Positions 29,484-37,721 of a DNA stretch of 64,000 bases are shown in pieces. Source of the DNA: Pseudarthrobacter sp. L1SW (GTDB taxonomy: Bacteria; Actinomycetota; Actinomycetes; Actinomycetales; Micrococcaceae); NCBI RefSeq assembly GCF_020809045.1, contig NZ_CP078079.1:2170001-2234000 (forward strand), read 5' to 3'. Each line of letters opens with the position of its first letter. The first letter of the stretch is position 1. The position numbers and the translations under genes are program-made. A model generated the notes under the pieces. That model was not told the DNA's origin, did not search any database, and saw only the letters and a list, made by a program, of their open reading frames with translations.

Positions 29484-29876
29484 ATGGTCATATTGCAGTT
29501 CCTCGTGGTTGCCGCCGCCTTCGCGGCGCTTGACGCCGTCTGGCTCAAACTGATGAACCCCTTTTACCGCAGCCACATCGGCGAGCTGCTGGCGGACAAA
29601 CCACACTTAGGTTACGCCGTGGCCTTCTATGCCATTTACATCGCCGGGATTGTGTTTTTCGCCCTTCGTCCCGCGCTCGACGGCGGCAGCTGGCTGACAG
29701 CCCTGGGTTATGGTGCGGCGTTGGGCGCCTTTGCCTACGCGACGTATGACCTCACCAACGCCGCCACTTTGAAGGTGTGGCCGCTGCAACTGATCGTGGT
29801 GGACATGCTGTGGGGCGCCCTGCTCACCGGACTGTCCACGGTTGCCGGCTGGCTTGTTTTCCAGGGACGCACCTGA
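29484..29876 (+). CDS. DUF2177 family membrane protein
   Basis: 130 residues from ATG 29484. Four membrane segments are visible, with the family motif ALDAVWL near the N-terminus and AYATYDLTNAATLKVW in the third segment. The function of DUF2177 is not established. The space to the divergent LplA-like gene is only 16 bp, so promoters must lie within coding sequence. Confidence 0.85.
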   Translation: MVILQFLVVAAAFAALDAVWLKLMNPFYRSHIGELLADKPHLGYAVAFYAIYIAGIVFFALRPALDGGSWLTALGYGAALGAFAYATYDLTNAATLKVWPLQLIVVDMLWGALLTGLSTVAGWLVFQGRT

Positions 29877-29881
29877 CGCCG

Positions 29882-31594
29882 TCACAGGCCGCGGCGGCCT
29901 GCCCAAAGCCCGTGCAGCAGCGGGACCACTGAACCGGCCATGAGGACGTTGCCCAGGACAAGGTCGTCTGCCCGCACCACGGCGCCGGCGACGAGCAGGG
30001 CAGCAAAAACAAGGGCCGACGCCGAGCGCCGGGCCCTGCGGTCCAGCCGGGCGAGCTGCCGCTCAAGGCGGGGATTGGCCACCGCGAGGGACCCTTCCTC
30101 GAGGCGGCTCGCCAGGGCGTCCAGGCGTTTCGGCAGGCGCAGGGCGATCGCCGCGGCCTCGACGGCCTGTTGGGCCGCGTCCTGCACAAGGTTGCCGCGC
30201 TCGTCACGCAGCAGCCGGGCCGCGTACGGTTCCACCGAGTCCCACAGGTTGAAACGTTCATCAAGCGAGCTGCAGACTCCGGACGTCAGAGACATCGCCC
30301 GGATGATCAGCAGGAAATTCTCCGGGAGCTGGAACGGCAGGGAGCGGACCACGTCACCGAACTCCACGGCGAAATCGCGGAATTCCTTGGGATCCACTTC
30401 ACGGAGTTCAGCGAACCCCATCCCGCCGAAGCGGGCGAACAGGTGGATCATGGCCCTTTCCAGCTCCTGCCTGTCAGCCGACGGCACCAATACGCCGACG
30501 TCGTTGATCGCCGCCACCAGCCCCTTGCCGTCCCGGGCGGCGGCCGCAATCAGGAGCTTCCTCAATCCGCTGCGCGTGGAGGCGGTGACCTCGCCCATCA
30601 TGCCGAAGTCGATGAACGTCAGTTTCCAGGGGTGTTCCCCGGAGCCGGTGGAAACCGGGGTGACGAAAATGTTGCCCGGGTGCGGGTCCGCGTGGAAGAA
30701 GCCGGTGGTAAACAGCTGGTCGAACATGACTGACGCGAACACCGGGGCCACTTCGGCCGGATCGATGCCGGCGGCACGGAGCGCCCTGGCCTCGGTGATC
30801 TTGATGGCCGTGACATCTTCGAGGGTAAGGACGCGCCGGGTTGTCCGCTCCCACGCGACGCGGGGCACGCTGACCCTGCCGTCACCGGCAAACCCGGCGT
30901 CGAAGCGCTCGGCATTTACCGCCTCGTGAAGGTAGTCGATCTCCTCGAAGCTTGTCTGAGCGAACTCCTCGACCAAGGCCGGGACGTCCGCCCGGCTGGA
31001 AACCATACGGATGCGGCTGAGCCATCCTCCCACCTTGCGCAGGGCCGCCAGGTCGACGTCGACAATGTCCTGGATGCCCGGGCGCTGCACCTTCAGCACC
31101 ACATCGGCGAGTCCGGTATCGGCGGCGTCGGCAGGCAGGAGGCGGGCGCGGTGCGCCTGCCCCAGCGAGGCCGCCGCGACCGGTGTTTCCTCCACGAAGG
31201 CGAACACCTGCTCAAGCGGTGCCCCGAGTTCCTGCTCCGCAAGGGCGCGGATCGCGGGAAACGGAACCGGGGGAACCTCGTCCTGCAGGCCCTCAAGCTC
31301 CTTGGTGATCTCCGGCGGAAGGACGTCGAGCCTGGAGGACAGGAACTGTCCCACCTTGATCATCAGACCGCCCAGTTCCACCGCCAGCAGGCGGAATTTC
31401 CGGGCGAAGCCCTGCATCCGTTGCGAACGTGTCCGTCCGGCGATGCGGGCAAGTCCGATCCGCGGGAGGAAAAGCTCAAACCACCACGTCACCGCCAGGT
31501 TCCACGCGGCAAAGCGAAGGATACGGCGGTAGCGGGCACGGGTGTCTCCGGCGCCGGGTACCGGGGCGGGACGGTCCCGGTGGACAGGCGCCAC
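29882..31594 (-). CDS. ABC1/UbiB-family atypical kinase
   Basis: 570 residues with the UbiB signature set: the KxGQ motif in LMIKVGQFLSSRLDVLP, the Ala-rich loop AAASLGQAH, the catalytic Lys in LKVQRPG, DPHPGNIFV and the DFG-like FIDFGMMGE. Two C-terminal hydrophobic segments probably anchor it to the membrane. Relatives support quinone biosynthesis or lipid handling through ATPase activity. It starts 5 bp after the PadR-type regulator, suggesting co-transcription and regulation by it. Confidence 0.92.
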   Translation of the reverse strand: MAPVHRDRPAPVPGAGDTRARYRRILRFAAWNLAVTWWFELFLPRIGLARIAGRTRSQRMQGFARKFRLLAVELGGLMIKVGQFLSSRLDVLPPEITKELEGLQDEVPPVPFPAIRALAEQELGAPLEQVFAFVEETPVAAASLGQAHRARLLPADAADTGLADVVLKVQRPGIQDIVDVDLAALRKVGGWLSRIRMVSSRADVPALVEEFAQTSFEEIDYLHEAVNAERFDAGFAGDGRVSVPRVAWERTTRRVLTLEDVTAIKITEARALRAAGIDPAEVAPVFASVMFDQLFTTGFFHADPHPGNIFVTPVSTGSGEHPWKLTFIDFGMMGEVTASTRSGLRKLLIAAAARDGKGLVAAINDVGVLVPSADRQELERAMIHLFARFGGMGFAELREVDPKEFRDFAVEFGDVVRSLPFQLPENFLLIIRAMSLTSGVCSSLDERFNLWDSVEPYAARLLRDERGNLVQDAAQQAVEAAAIALRLPKRLDALASRLEEGSLAVANPRLERQLARLDRRARRSASALVFAALLVAGAVVRADDLVLGNVLMAGSVVPLLHGLWAGRRGL

Positions 31595-31599
31595 CCGCG

Positions 31600-32142
31600 T
31601 CAGTCCTGGGCGAGGATCGAGTAGAGCCGGCGCCGTGCCTCGTCGAGCACTGCCACCGCCTGCCGCACCTGTTCCGGTGAACCCGTACGGCCAACCTGGG
31701 CGGCCGCCTGGGCCAGTTCCACGCCCGCCTTGGGCAGGGCAGCAAAACCGCCGGCCTGGGAGCCCACTGATTCCCAGGGGGCCGCCGCGGCATGGTCGTG
31801 CGCCACTTCCTCACGGCCGGCCTCGGTCAGCGAATAGATCTTGCGGCCGTTGGACTCCTCGGAACTGATGGTGCCCTCGTCCGCGAGCAGCTGCAGTGTG
31901 GGATAGACGGAGCCGGCGCTTGGCTTCCAGCTGCCGTTGCTGCGCTCCTCGATTTCGCGGATGATCTGGTAGCCGTGCATTGGCCGCTCCGCCAGCAGGG
32001 CCAGTACGGCAGCGCGGACCTCCCCTTTGCCGGCGCGGGTTCCCGCACGCTTTTCGAACCGCGAACGCAGTTCCTCGACGGCCTGCCACATGCCGTCAAT
32101 ATTGCTCCCCCCGAAGCCACCGGATGGATACGGACCACGCAT
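31600..32142 (-). CDS. PadR-family transcriptional regulator
   Basis: 180 residues from ATG 32142, where AGGAGGG lies 7 bp upstream. A Gly-rich N-terminus precedes the winged helix: LLAERPMHGYQIIREIEERS, WKPSAGSVYPTLQLLADEG and YSLTEAGREE, the PadR signature. A C-terminal helical region should mediate dimerisation. The likely target is its own promoter and the ABC1 kinase gene behind it. Near-repeats ACGATATACAACGATACTCA at about 32166-32190 upstream could be operator sequences. Confidence 0.92.
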   Translation of the reverse strand: MRGPYPSGGFGGSNIDGMWQAVEELRSRFEKRAGTRAGKGEVRAAVLALLAERPMHGYQIIREIEERSNGSWKPSAGSVYPTLQLLADEGTISSEESNGRKIYSLTEAGREEVAHDHAAAAPWESVGSQAGGFAALPKAGVELAQAAAQVGRTGSPEQVRQAVAVLDEARRRLYSILAQD

Positions 32143-32257
32143 GATGTTGCCCTCCTGTGAATCGTGAACGATATACAACGATACTCAACGACACAGGCCA
32201 AGAGCTAGGGGTACCCAGGATCCGTCCGCAGCCGGGGCGCCGGTCTGGGCGGCAGCG

Positions 32258-33061
32258 TCAGGTCCTGCGGATCGTGAGGATCTGCTCCGCACGCCCGAAC
32301 GGACCCTTGAGGTCGTGCAGCACGGTGGACGTCAGGCCAATCCCGTCCCCGCCGAACGACACGGCGTTGTCCAGGCCCAGCCATTCCCCTTCGGGGCGGC
32401 GGTACATGTGGATCTGCAGGTCCAGGTTAGGGAAGGCGTAGCTGTCCTTGCCCGGGGGAACCCGCGCCGCGATGCCGTTGGCCGTGTCCACCATTCCCAT
32501 CAGCCGGGCAAGGTCGCCGCTGTTGGCGCGGTCCGTCAGAGGGTGCTCCGTCCGGAGCCATACCTTCCCGGCACCCGGGCGGTGCCCTTCCGCCACCCGC
32601 ATTTCGAGCGAGCGGATGTAGCCGCCCGGCCAGACGGACGCGCCGTCGTAGGGCTTGCAGTCCTCCGGACCGGGAATTGGGCTGTCCTCGATGGCCGCCA
32701 CGCCCGTGGTATCGCTGGTGGCCAGCCGCCACGCGGTGGCGCGGATCGCCGTCCGCCCGCCCGCCACCAGTTCCGCCTGGAGGAGTTCGATGGTCTTCCC
32801 CGGCCGCAGGGTGGTGGTTTCGATGTGGAAGGCGCCGCCCGGGATGAGGCCCAGGATCTCGTAGCTGATCCGCGCCATCCGCATGTCATCCCGGGGCTCA
32901 TGCCGTTCCAGGCTGTCCGCCATCAGGCCTGACGCAGGCGCCATGTGCTGTTCATGCACGTTCCAGGCGCCCTGGGCATGGATGGTGGAACAGAAGCGTC
33001 CCCCGCCCAGGTCCTGGTAGTAGAAGCTTCCCTCGGCCAGTTCAGGCAAGTCTGCAGTCAA
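32258..33061 (-). CDS. Thioesterase family protein
   Basis: 267 residues resembling double-hotdog acyl-CoA thioesterases of the TesB/4HBT_3 type. The N-terminal half has HAQGAWNVHEQHMAPASGLM and RMARISYEILGLIPGG. The second repeat contains WLGLDNAVSFGGDGIGLTST, where the catalytic Asp/Gln region is expected. The substrate is unknown. It is a single gene on its strand, with about 80 bp to the PadR stop region and a 230-bp spacer upstream. Confidence 0.82.
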   Translation of the reverse strand: MTADLPELAEGSFYYQDLGGGRFCSTIHAQGAWNVHEQHMAPASGLMADSLERHEPRDDMRMARISYEILGLIPGGAFHIETTTLRPGKTIELLQAELVAGGRTAIRATAWRLATSDTTGVAAIEDSPIPGPEDCKPYDGASVWPGGYIRSLEMRVAEGHRPGAGKVWLRTEHPLTDRANSGDLARLMGMVDTANGIAARVPPGKDSYAFPNLDLQIHMYRRPEGEWLGLDNAVSFGGDGIGLTSTVLHDLKGPFGRAEQILTIRRT

Positions 33062-33293
33062 CGCGGGCCCCTCCGGTCATACTCAGTGAATTGGTCTTAA
33101 CTCTATCTGCCGTCTGCCGGGGGCCGGTCTGGGCCACTCCACCGGTCGGCTGCGCGGGCCCCGCCGGAACCGCCGCACTGGACCACCGACCGGGGGGACT
33201 TCGCCGGACGCGGCGAAATGTTGGAGCCTGACAGGATTCATCCGACTAGACTCAGGAACTGGTCCTGTCAGCAACCCTCGGAAGAGGTGTTCC

Positions 33294-33971
33294 ATGCGTG
33301 TCATCAGCTACAACCTCCGCAAGCACAAGGCGAGCGGTGAACTCCTCGCACTGGCGCGGAACCATGACATTGATGCGCTCTGCCTCCAGGAGGTGGATTC
33401 CAGCGACCTCCCCGAAACGCTGGGGCCGCTCCACCTGGCGGATGCCACGAAAGGTAACCGGCTGGGGCTCGCCATTTATTACCGCATGAGCCGCTTCACT
33501 GCCTTGGACACCCAGTCGTTCGCGCTCAAGAAGTCAATGCATGACCGGGTCCTGGCCCCGGCCCACGAACGCCTGATCGGCACCCGGGTGATGGACAACG
33601 AGACGCAGCATGAACTGGTCATCGGCTCGTTCCACGCCGCGCCCCTCACGGCGTCGAACTCGCTGCGGCGGAAGCAGATCCACGCCGCCCACGCTGAGCT
33701 GCTCAGCATGGGCAAGGGCCTGATGACCCTCATGGTGGGAGACTTCAACTATCCGTTCTTCACGAAGAACCTGGACATGCACATGAAGAATTCCGGCTAT
33801 GCCCTGTCGCTCAGCAACAGGCGCACCTACACCCGGTACAAGGTGTTCAAGGGCCACTTCGATTTTGCGACGTCGCTGGGCCTGGACATCGAAAGCGTCG
33901 AAACGCTTCCCCGCGGAAACTCGGACCACCTCCCCATCCTGGTCCACGCCGAGTACGGTCCGGACTACTAG
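33294..33971 (+). CDS. Endonuclease/exonuclease/phosphatase (EEP) family protein
   Basis: 225 residues: MRVISYNLRKHK at the start, CLQEVDSSDLP with the metal Glu, VGDFNYPFF with the Asp-x-Asn pair, and GNSDHLPILVHAE with the terminal His. This is a complete EEP catalytic set without secretion signal. The substrate could be DNA or a phosphodiester; it cannot be read from sequence. It overlaps the convergent NUDIX gene by 4 bp. Confidence 0.88.
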   Translation: MRVISYNLRKHKASGELLALARNHDIDALCLQEVDSSDLPETLGPLHLADATKGNRLGLAIYYRMSRFTALDTQSFALKKSMHDRVLAPAHERLIGTRVMDNETQHELVIGSFHAAPLTASNSLRRKQIHAAHAELLSMGKGLMTLMVGDFNYPFFTKNLDMHMKNSGYALSLSNRRTYTRYKVFKGHFDFATSLGLDIESVETLPRGNSDHLPILVHAEYGPDY

Positions 33972-34471
33972 GCTCCGAGCCGTTCGCGCAGGGCGGGCCA
34001 GGATGCCTCGAAACCCGGGTGCAGTTCCAGCGCTGCCACGTCGGGCAGGGGCACCCACCGCAATTCGAGGCTTTCCGGATCACTGATCACCGGGTCGAAG
34101 GGCTCCCTGACCTGGACCACCACCGTGGTGTAGGACCAATAACCGACGTCAAACAAGGACGTGAAGAGTACCTCGACATTGCCGGCGGGTACGGCGGCTT
34201 CCTCGAAGGCTTCCCGCAGCGCGCCGGTGACGGGTTCCTCGCCGTGATGGAGCCCCCCGCCGGGCAGCCCCCATGTGCCCCCGTTGTGGCTCCAGACAGC
34301 CCGGTGCTGCAGCAGCACACCCTTGTCCGGATCGTACGCCAGCACTCCGGCCGCACCGAACCGCCCCCAGTAGCGGCCGCGGTCCCCTTCGACCCAGGCG
34401 TCGCCGGGGTCCCGGGGACCGGTGCGGACGGGCGGGGCTGAGGACGCGGTGGAAGCCGAAAAATGATCCAT
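33968..34471 (-). CDS. NUDIX hydrolase
   Basis: 167 residues from ATG 34471. The NUDIX box reads GGLHHGEEPVTGALREAFEE followed by AAV; it fits Gx5Ex7REUxEExGU except that the penultimate Gly is Ala. The catalytic Glu residues are present, so it should be active on a nucleoside diphosphate-linked substrate. The N-terminal 25 residues are low-complexity. Confidence 0.9.
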   Translation of the reverse strand: MDHFSASTASSAPPVRTGPRDPGDAWVEGDRGRYWGRFGAAGVLAYDPDKGVLLQHRAVWSHNGGTWGLPGGGLHHGEEPVTGALREAFEEAAVPAGNVEVLFTSLFDVGYWSYTTVVVQVREPFDPVISDPESLELRWVPLPDVAALELHPGFEASWPALRERLGA

Positions 34472-34542
34472 CGCTCCAGTCTGACAGGTGCCGTGGATGC
34501 GGTGCACCTCCCAGGTCTGCCGTCAGCCACGCCTGCCCTCAG

Positions 34543-34740
34543 TCAGGCCTGGTTCGCATGCCCGCGTTCGACGGCGAAATCACCACCGGGATACATGATG
34601 GTTTCGTGTCCGTCATCAAAGCGGACCAGATAGGGCGGCGTACCGCCCTGGCCCCGCACCTCCAGGATCACCCCGTGCCGGTCCGTGGCTCCCACGGTCC
34701 TTCCATGGACGATGATGCGGTCGCCTTGCGTTGCCTCCAT
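34543..34740 (-). CDS. DUF1918 domain protein
   Basis: 65 residues from ATG 34740, with a strong ribosome site (GGGAGGTGAT). The sequence MEATQGDRIIVHGRTVGATD with DGHETIMYPGGDFAVE is a typical stand-alone DUF1918 protein, a small beta-barrel common in actinobacteria. The function is not established. A much longer frame through it is an artefact of GC bias antisense to the SDR gene. Confidence 0.88.
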   Translation of the reverse strand: MEATQGDRIIVHGRTVGATDRHGVILEVRGQGGTPPYLVRFDDGHETIMYPGGDFAVERGHANQA

Positions 34741-34817
34741 GGCAATCACCTCCCAGCCCCAGATTACGACTGCCTCCCCGGCGGGGAAAGTGCCCGCGCC
34801 ATGGCAGGATCTTGGCC

Positions 34818-35324
34818 ATGCCGTTGAACCTTGTGCTCGTTGCCGATACCCATGTCCCCAAGCGGGCCCGGACGCTCCCCGCCCAGCTGTGGTCCGCCGT
34901 CGAAAGCGCCGACGTGGTGTTTCACGCCGGCGACTGGGTGGCGGCATCCCTCCTGGCGGAATTCGAACAGCGGAGCCGCTCACTGCTGGGCGTTTACGGA
35001 AACAACGACGGCCCCGAACTGCGCCGGCAGCTCCCGGAAACCGCAACGGCCACCCTCGAGGGCGTCCGCTTTGCGATGGTCCACGAAACCGGCCAGGCAA
35101 AGGGACGTGAGGCACGCTGTGAAGTGCTGTACCCGGAAGCGGACGTCCTGGTCTTTGGCCACAGCCACATCCCCTGGGACACCACCACCCCTCGCGGCCT
35201 GCGGCTGCTGAACCCGGGCTCCCCCACCGACCGCCGCCGCCAGCCGGCGTGCACCTACATGACGGCCGTGGTGGATGCCGGCCGGCTGGCCGAGGTCCGG
35301 CTGGTGGAGGTTCCCCGCGGTTGA
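34818..35324 (+). CDS. YfcE/MJ0936-type metallophosphoesterase
   Basis: 168 residues from ATG 34818. Metal-binding motifs occur in order: VADTHVP (Asp, His), VFHAGDWV (Asp), VYGNNDGP (Asn), VHETGQ (His) and FGHSHIPW (two His). This is the compact YfcE-like form that hydrolyses phosphodiesters in vitro. Its physiological substrate is unknown. It diverges from the DUF1918 gene by 77 bp. Confidence 0.92.
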   Translation: MPLNLVLVADTHVPKRARTLPAQLWSAVESADVVFHAGDWVAASLLAEFEQRSRSLLGVYGNNDGPELRRQLPETATATLEGVRFAMVHETGQAKGREARCEVLYPEADVLVFGHSHIPWDTTTPRGLRLLNPGSPTDRRRQPACTYMTAVVDAGRLAEVRLVEVPRG

Positions 35325-35439
35325 GGCGCATCGCAAGAGGGTCCGCGGGGAGCGGGTTGGCAGGGCACGCGCTATTGCCTAGGCTGGAACGGTAAGCATG
35401 CTTAGCTTTTCCTTCCGACCGAGCAACAGGAGGACCGCC

Positions 35440-36333
35440 ATGACAGACCAGTACACCTTCCGCAATCCAGTGACCGCCTATGGGAAGATTTCGCCGCCCG
35501 AGCAGCACCAGCCCGAGCCGGGGCTGGATGCGGAGCTCACGCCCAAGGCCGATCTCGGCGAGGACACCTACCGCGGCACCGGCCGGCTGGAAGGGCGGAA
35601 GGCGATCATAACCGGCGCGGACTCCGGGATTGGCGCCGCAACCGCCATAGCTTTCGCCCGGGAGGGCGCCGACGTAGTGCTCTCCTACCTGCCCGAAGAG
35701 GAGGAGGATGCTGCCCGCATCGCCGGGATCATCGAGGCGGCCGGGCGCAAGGCCGTCAAGGTTCCCGGCGACCTGAAGGACCCCATCGTTTGCCGCGAGG
35801 TGGTGGACACCGCCGTGGCAGTCCTGGGCGGAGTGGACATACTGGTCAACAACGCAGGGAAGCAGGTGGCGCAGGAGGAGCTGACCGACATCAGCGACGA
35901 GCAGTTCGACCACACGCAGAAGACCAACGTGTACGCGATGTTCTGGCTGACGAAAGCCGCCCTCCCGCATATGCCAGCGGGATCCACCATCATCAACACC
36001 ACCTCCATCCAGGCGTACAACCCATCCCCCACACTGCTGGACTACGCCACTACCAAAGCCAGCATCAACAACTTCACCAAGGGGCTGGCGCAGCAACTGG
36101 CCCCCAAGGGCATCCGCGTCAACGCCGTGGCCCCGGGGCCCATCTGGACCCCGCTGCAGGTGAGCAGCGGCCAGCCAAAGGAGGAACTGCCGGAATTCGG
36201 GCAGTCCACCCCGCTGGGCCGGGCAGGCCAGCCCGCCGAGCTCGCGCCGGCCTACGTCTTCCTCGCGTCACCGGAGTCCAGCTATGTGGTGGGCGAAACC
36301 CTGAACGTCAATGGCGGCAGCCCCACACCGTAG
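35440..36333 (+). CDS. SDR-family oxidoreductase (YhxC/Gsp39-like)
   Basis: 297 residues from ATG 35440 with CAGGAGG upstream. An N-terminal 45-residue extension precedes the Rossmann fold; TGADSGIGAATAIAFAREGA binds NAD(P), followed by ILVNNAGKQ and the catalytic Ser (NTTSIQAY) and Tyr-x3-Lys (DYATTKAS). The extension and overall length match the general-stress-protein-39 group of SDRs. The substrate is unknown. Confidence 0.93.
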   Translation: MTDQYTFRNPVTAYGKISPPEQHQPEPGLDAELTPKADLGEDTYRGTGRLEGRKAIITGADSGIGAATAIAFAREGADVVLSYLPEEEEDAARIAGIIEAAGRKAVKVPGDLKDPIVCREVVDTAVAVLGGVDILVNNAGKQVAQEELTDISDEQFDHTQKTNVYAMFWLTKAALPHMPAGSTIINTTSIQAYNPSPTLLDYATTKASINNFTKGLAQQLAPKGIRVNAVAPGPIWTPLQVSSGQPKEELPEFGQSTPLGRAGQPAELAPAYVFLASPESSYVVGETLNVNGGSPTP

Positions 36334-36336
36334 CGG

Positions 36337-36792
36337 TCAGTCCTGGTCCTGCTCCGCAAGCAGGGCGTCGGTGGCTTCGTCCGGCTGGCCGTCAAAGAAC
36401 TGGGCAAGGACGGTCTTGAACACCGTTTCGCCGGGCGCCGCGCGGAGGAACAGGGTCATGGACGAGTGCAGCTTCCTGGCGTCGATGCCGCCCAGGATGT
36501 CCTCGGCGGTGCGCCCGGCGTGGTTGGTGAGCGCCAGGGCGCACTCCAGGAGCCGCGGGCCCAGGACCTCGTGTTCCAGGTACGCCCGGGCTTCGGCAAG
36601 CGATGTGATGGCATACTTCCGGGAGGTGGGGCTTTGCCCAAGGCCGGCGAGCTGCGGGAAGATGAACCACATCCAGTGGCCAGTCTTGTTGCCCACCTGC
36701 AACTCAGCCAATGCCTGCCCGAAGGTCCCGCCCTCCCCTGCGCCGCTGTCCTGGGCTGACACGAAGCGTTCCAGGTCATAGGGATCATTCAT
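36337..36792 (-). CDS. DUF1810 domain protein
   Basis: 151 residues from ATG 36792. The DUF1810 hallmarks are DLERFVSAQD at the start, KTGHWMWFIFPQLAGLGQSP and KYAITSLAEARAYLEH. It is a small soluble calpastatin-like-named family of unknown function. It overlaps the upstream AlkD-like gene by 8 bp, so the two are co-translated. Confidence 0.92.
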   Translation of the reverse strand: MNDPYDLERFVSAQDSGAGEGGTFGQALAELQVGNKTGHWMWFIFPQLAGLGQSPTSRKYAITSLAEARAYLEHEVLGPRLLECALALTNHAGRTAEDILGGIDARKLHSSMTLFLRAAPGETVFKTVLAQFFDGQPDEATDALLAEQDQD

Positions 36793-37345
36793 AGCTGTCT
36801 CCTTTGTGCGGGGTTTCAGGGCTGGATTGCTGCTCAATGAAGGCCGCAGCCCGGCGCAGCCGCTGGTCCGGATCCCGGCTCCACCTCGCAAGGACCACCC
36901 CTGCCCGCTGCCGGTCGCGTCCTGTCAGTCCAGCCAGTAGCGGCAACACTACGTCGGACAGCAGGGGATCCACCAACTCGGCGCTTCCGGCGGACCGGAG
37001 GAAGCCCTCGACCCGGGTCAGGTCGGAGTGCAGCAGGAGGCCGGCCCTCGACTGCAGGAGCACCACGGCCGCCAGCCGGCGCTCGAAAACCGGCCTGCCG
37101 CCGGGCTGGGGCCGGCCCCACAGCGCGGACGCCAGCAGGACCACGGCATCGTGGTCCAATTCCTTGAACTTCCGCAAGGCGTCCCGGATTGTTCCGCGCA
37201 CAGCCCCCACGGAGGATCCGTAGGAGGCCAGCACCCCGCCCAGCCGGGCCTCGACGTCGTCCGCGCGGTACCAGGCGCCCTCATTTTGCAGGGTGCGGTC
37301 GATGAACCCCGCGGCGGCCGTGACCGAGTCCGGCGCGCCGCTCAT
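36785..37345 (-). CDS. AlkD-like HEAT-repeat protein (DNA alkylation repair family, tentative)
   Basis: 186 residues, all helical and Leu/Arg/Ala-rich, with repeats reading as HEAT-like pairs (LRKFKELDHDAVVLLASALW, RRLAAVVLLQSRAGLLLHSD, WSRDPDQRLRRAAAFIEQQ). This fits the AlkD/AlkC DNA alkylation repair family, though it is somewhat short. It overlaps the DksA-like gene by 4 bp and DUF1810 by 8 bp, so three genes form one operon. DNA-glycosylase activity is inferred only. Confidence 0.65.
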   Translation of the reverse strand: MSGAPDSVTAAAGFIDRTLQNEGAWYRADDVEARLGGVLASYGSSVGAVRGTIRDALRKFKELDHDAVVLLASALWGRPQPGGRPVFERRLAAVVLLQSRAGLLLHSDLTRVEGFLRSAGSAELVDPLLSDVVLPLLAGLTGRDRQRAGVVLARWSRDPDQRLRRAAAFIEQQSSPETPHKGDSYE

Positions 37346-37701
37346 CGCCCTCGTCCCGTGGCCGCGTGCTGGATGCAGAACGGTGTCCAGGGCCTGGCCT
37401 CCAGCCGTCCCTCGGCAATCGTTTCCCCGCAGACCGCGCAGATGCCGTACGTGCCGGCAGCTATCCGGTCCAGGGCGGCCTCCACCTGGTCAAGGCCGGC
37501 GGAGCTTTGCTTCAGCAGCGCAGCAGCCTGGGACAGCTCGAACGCAATGGTTGACCCCTCTGGATCGTGCTCGTCGTCAACGTTCGAATCCTGGCGCGCA
37601 GAGTTGGCCGAGGCAATGTCGGCGCGGAGCGCCGGGAGCAGAGCCACCTTCCGCTTCCGTTCCTCCTCGAGGAGGACGCGGAACCTTTCGAAATCAGGCA
37701 T
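37342..37701 (-). CDS. TraR/DksA-type zinc finger protein
   Basis: 119 residues: a long N-terminal helical hairpin (LLEEERKRKVALL) and an SVDVD-less linker with acidic DDEHDPEGST, then the zinc site CAVCGETIAEGRLEARPWTP followed by FCIQH. The fourth ligand position, usually Cys, is His here (CxxH). Such proteins may bind RNA polymerase through the secondary channel. First gene of the operon with the AlkD-like and DUF1810 genes. Confidence 0.88.
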   Translation of the reverse strand: MPDFERFRVLLEEERKRKVALLPALRADIASANSARQDSNVDDEHDPEGSTIAFELSQAAALLKQSSAGLDQVEAALDRIAAGTYGICAVCGETIAEGRLEARPWTPFCIQHAATGRGR

Positions 37702-37721
37702 GGGAAAAGCCTAGCGCGGTG

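Noticed and set aside
34543..36096. 517-residue minus-strand frame
   Set aside because: Only the last 65 residues (DUF1918) are real; the rest is antisense to the metallophosphoesterase and SDR genes.
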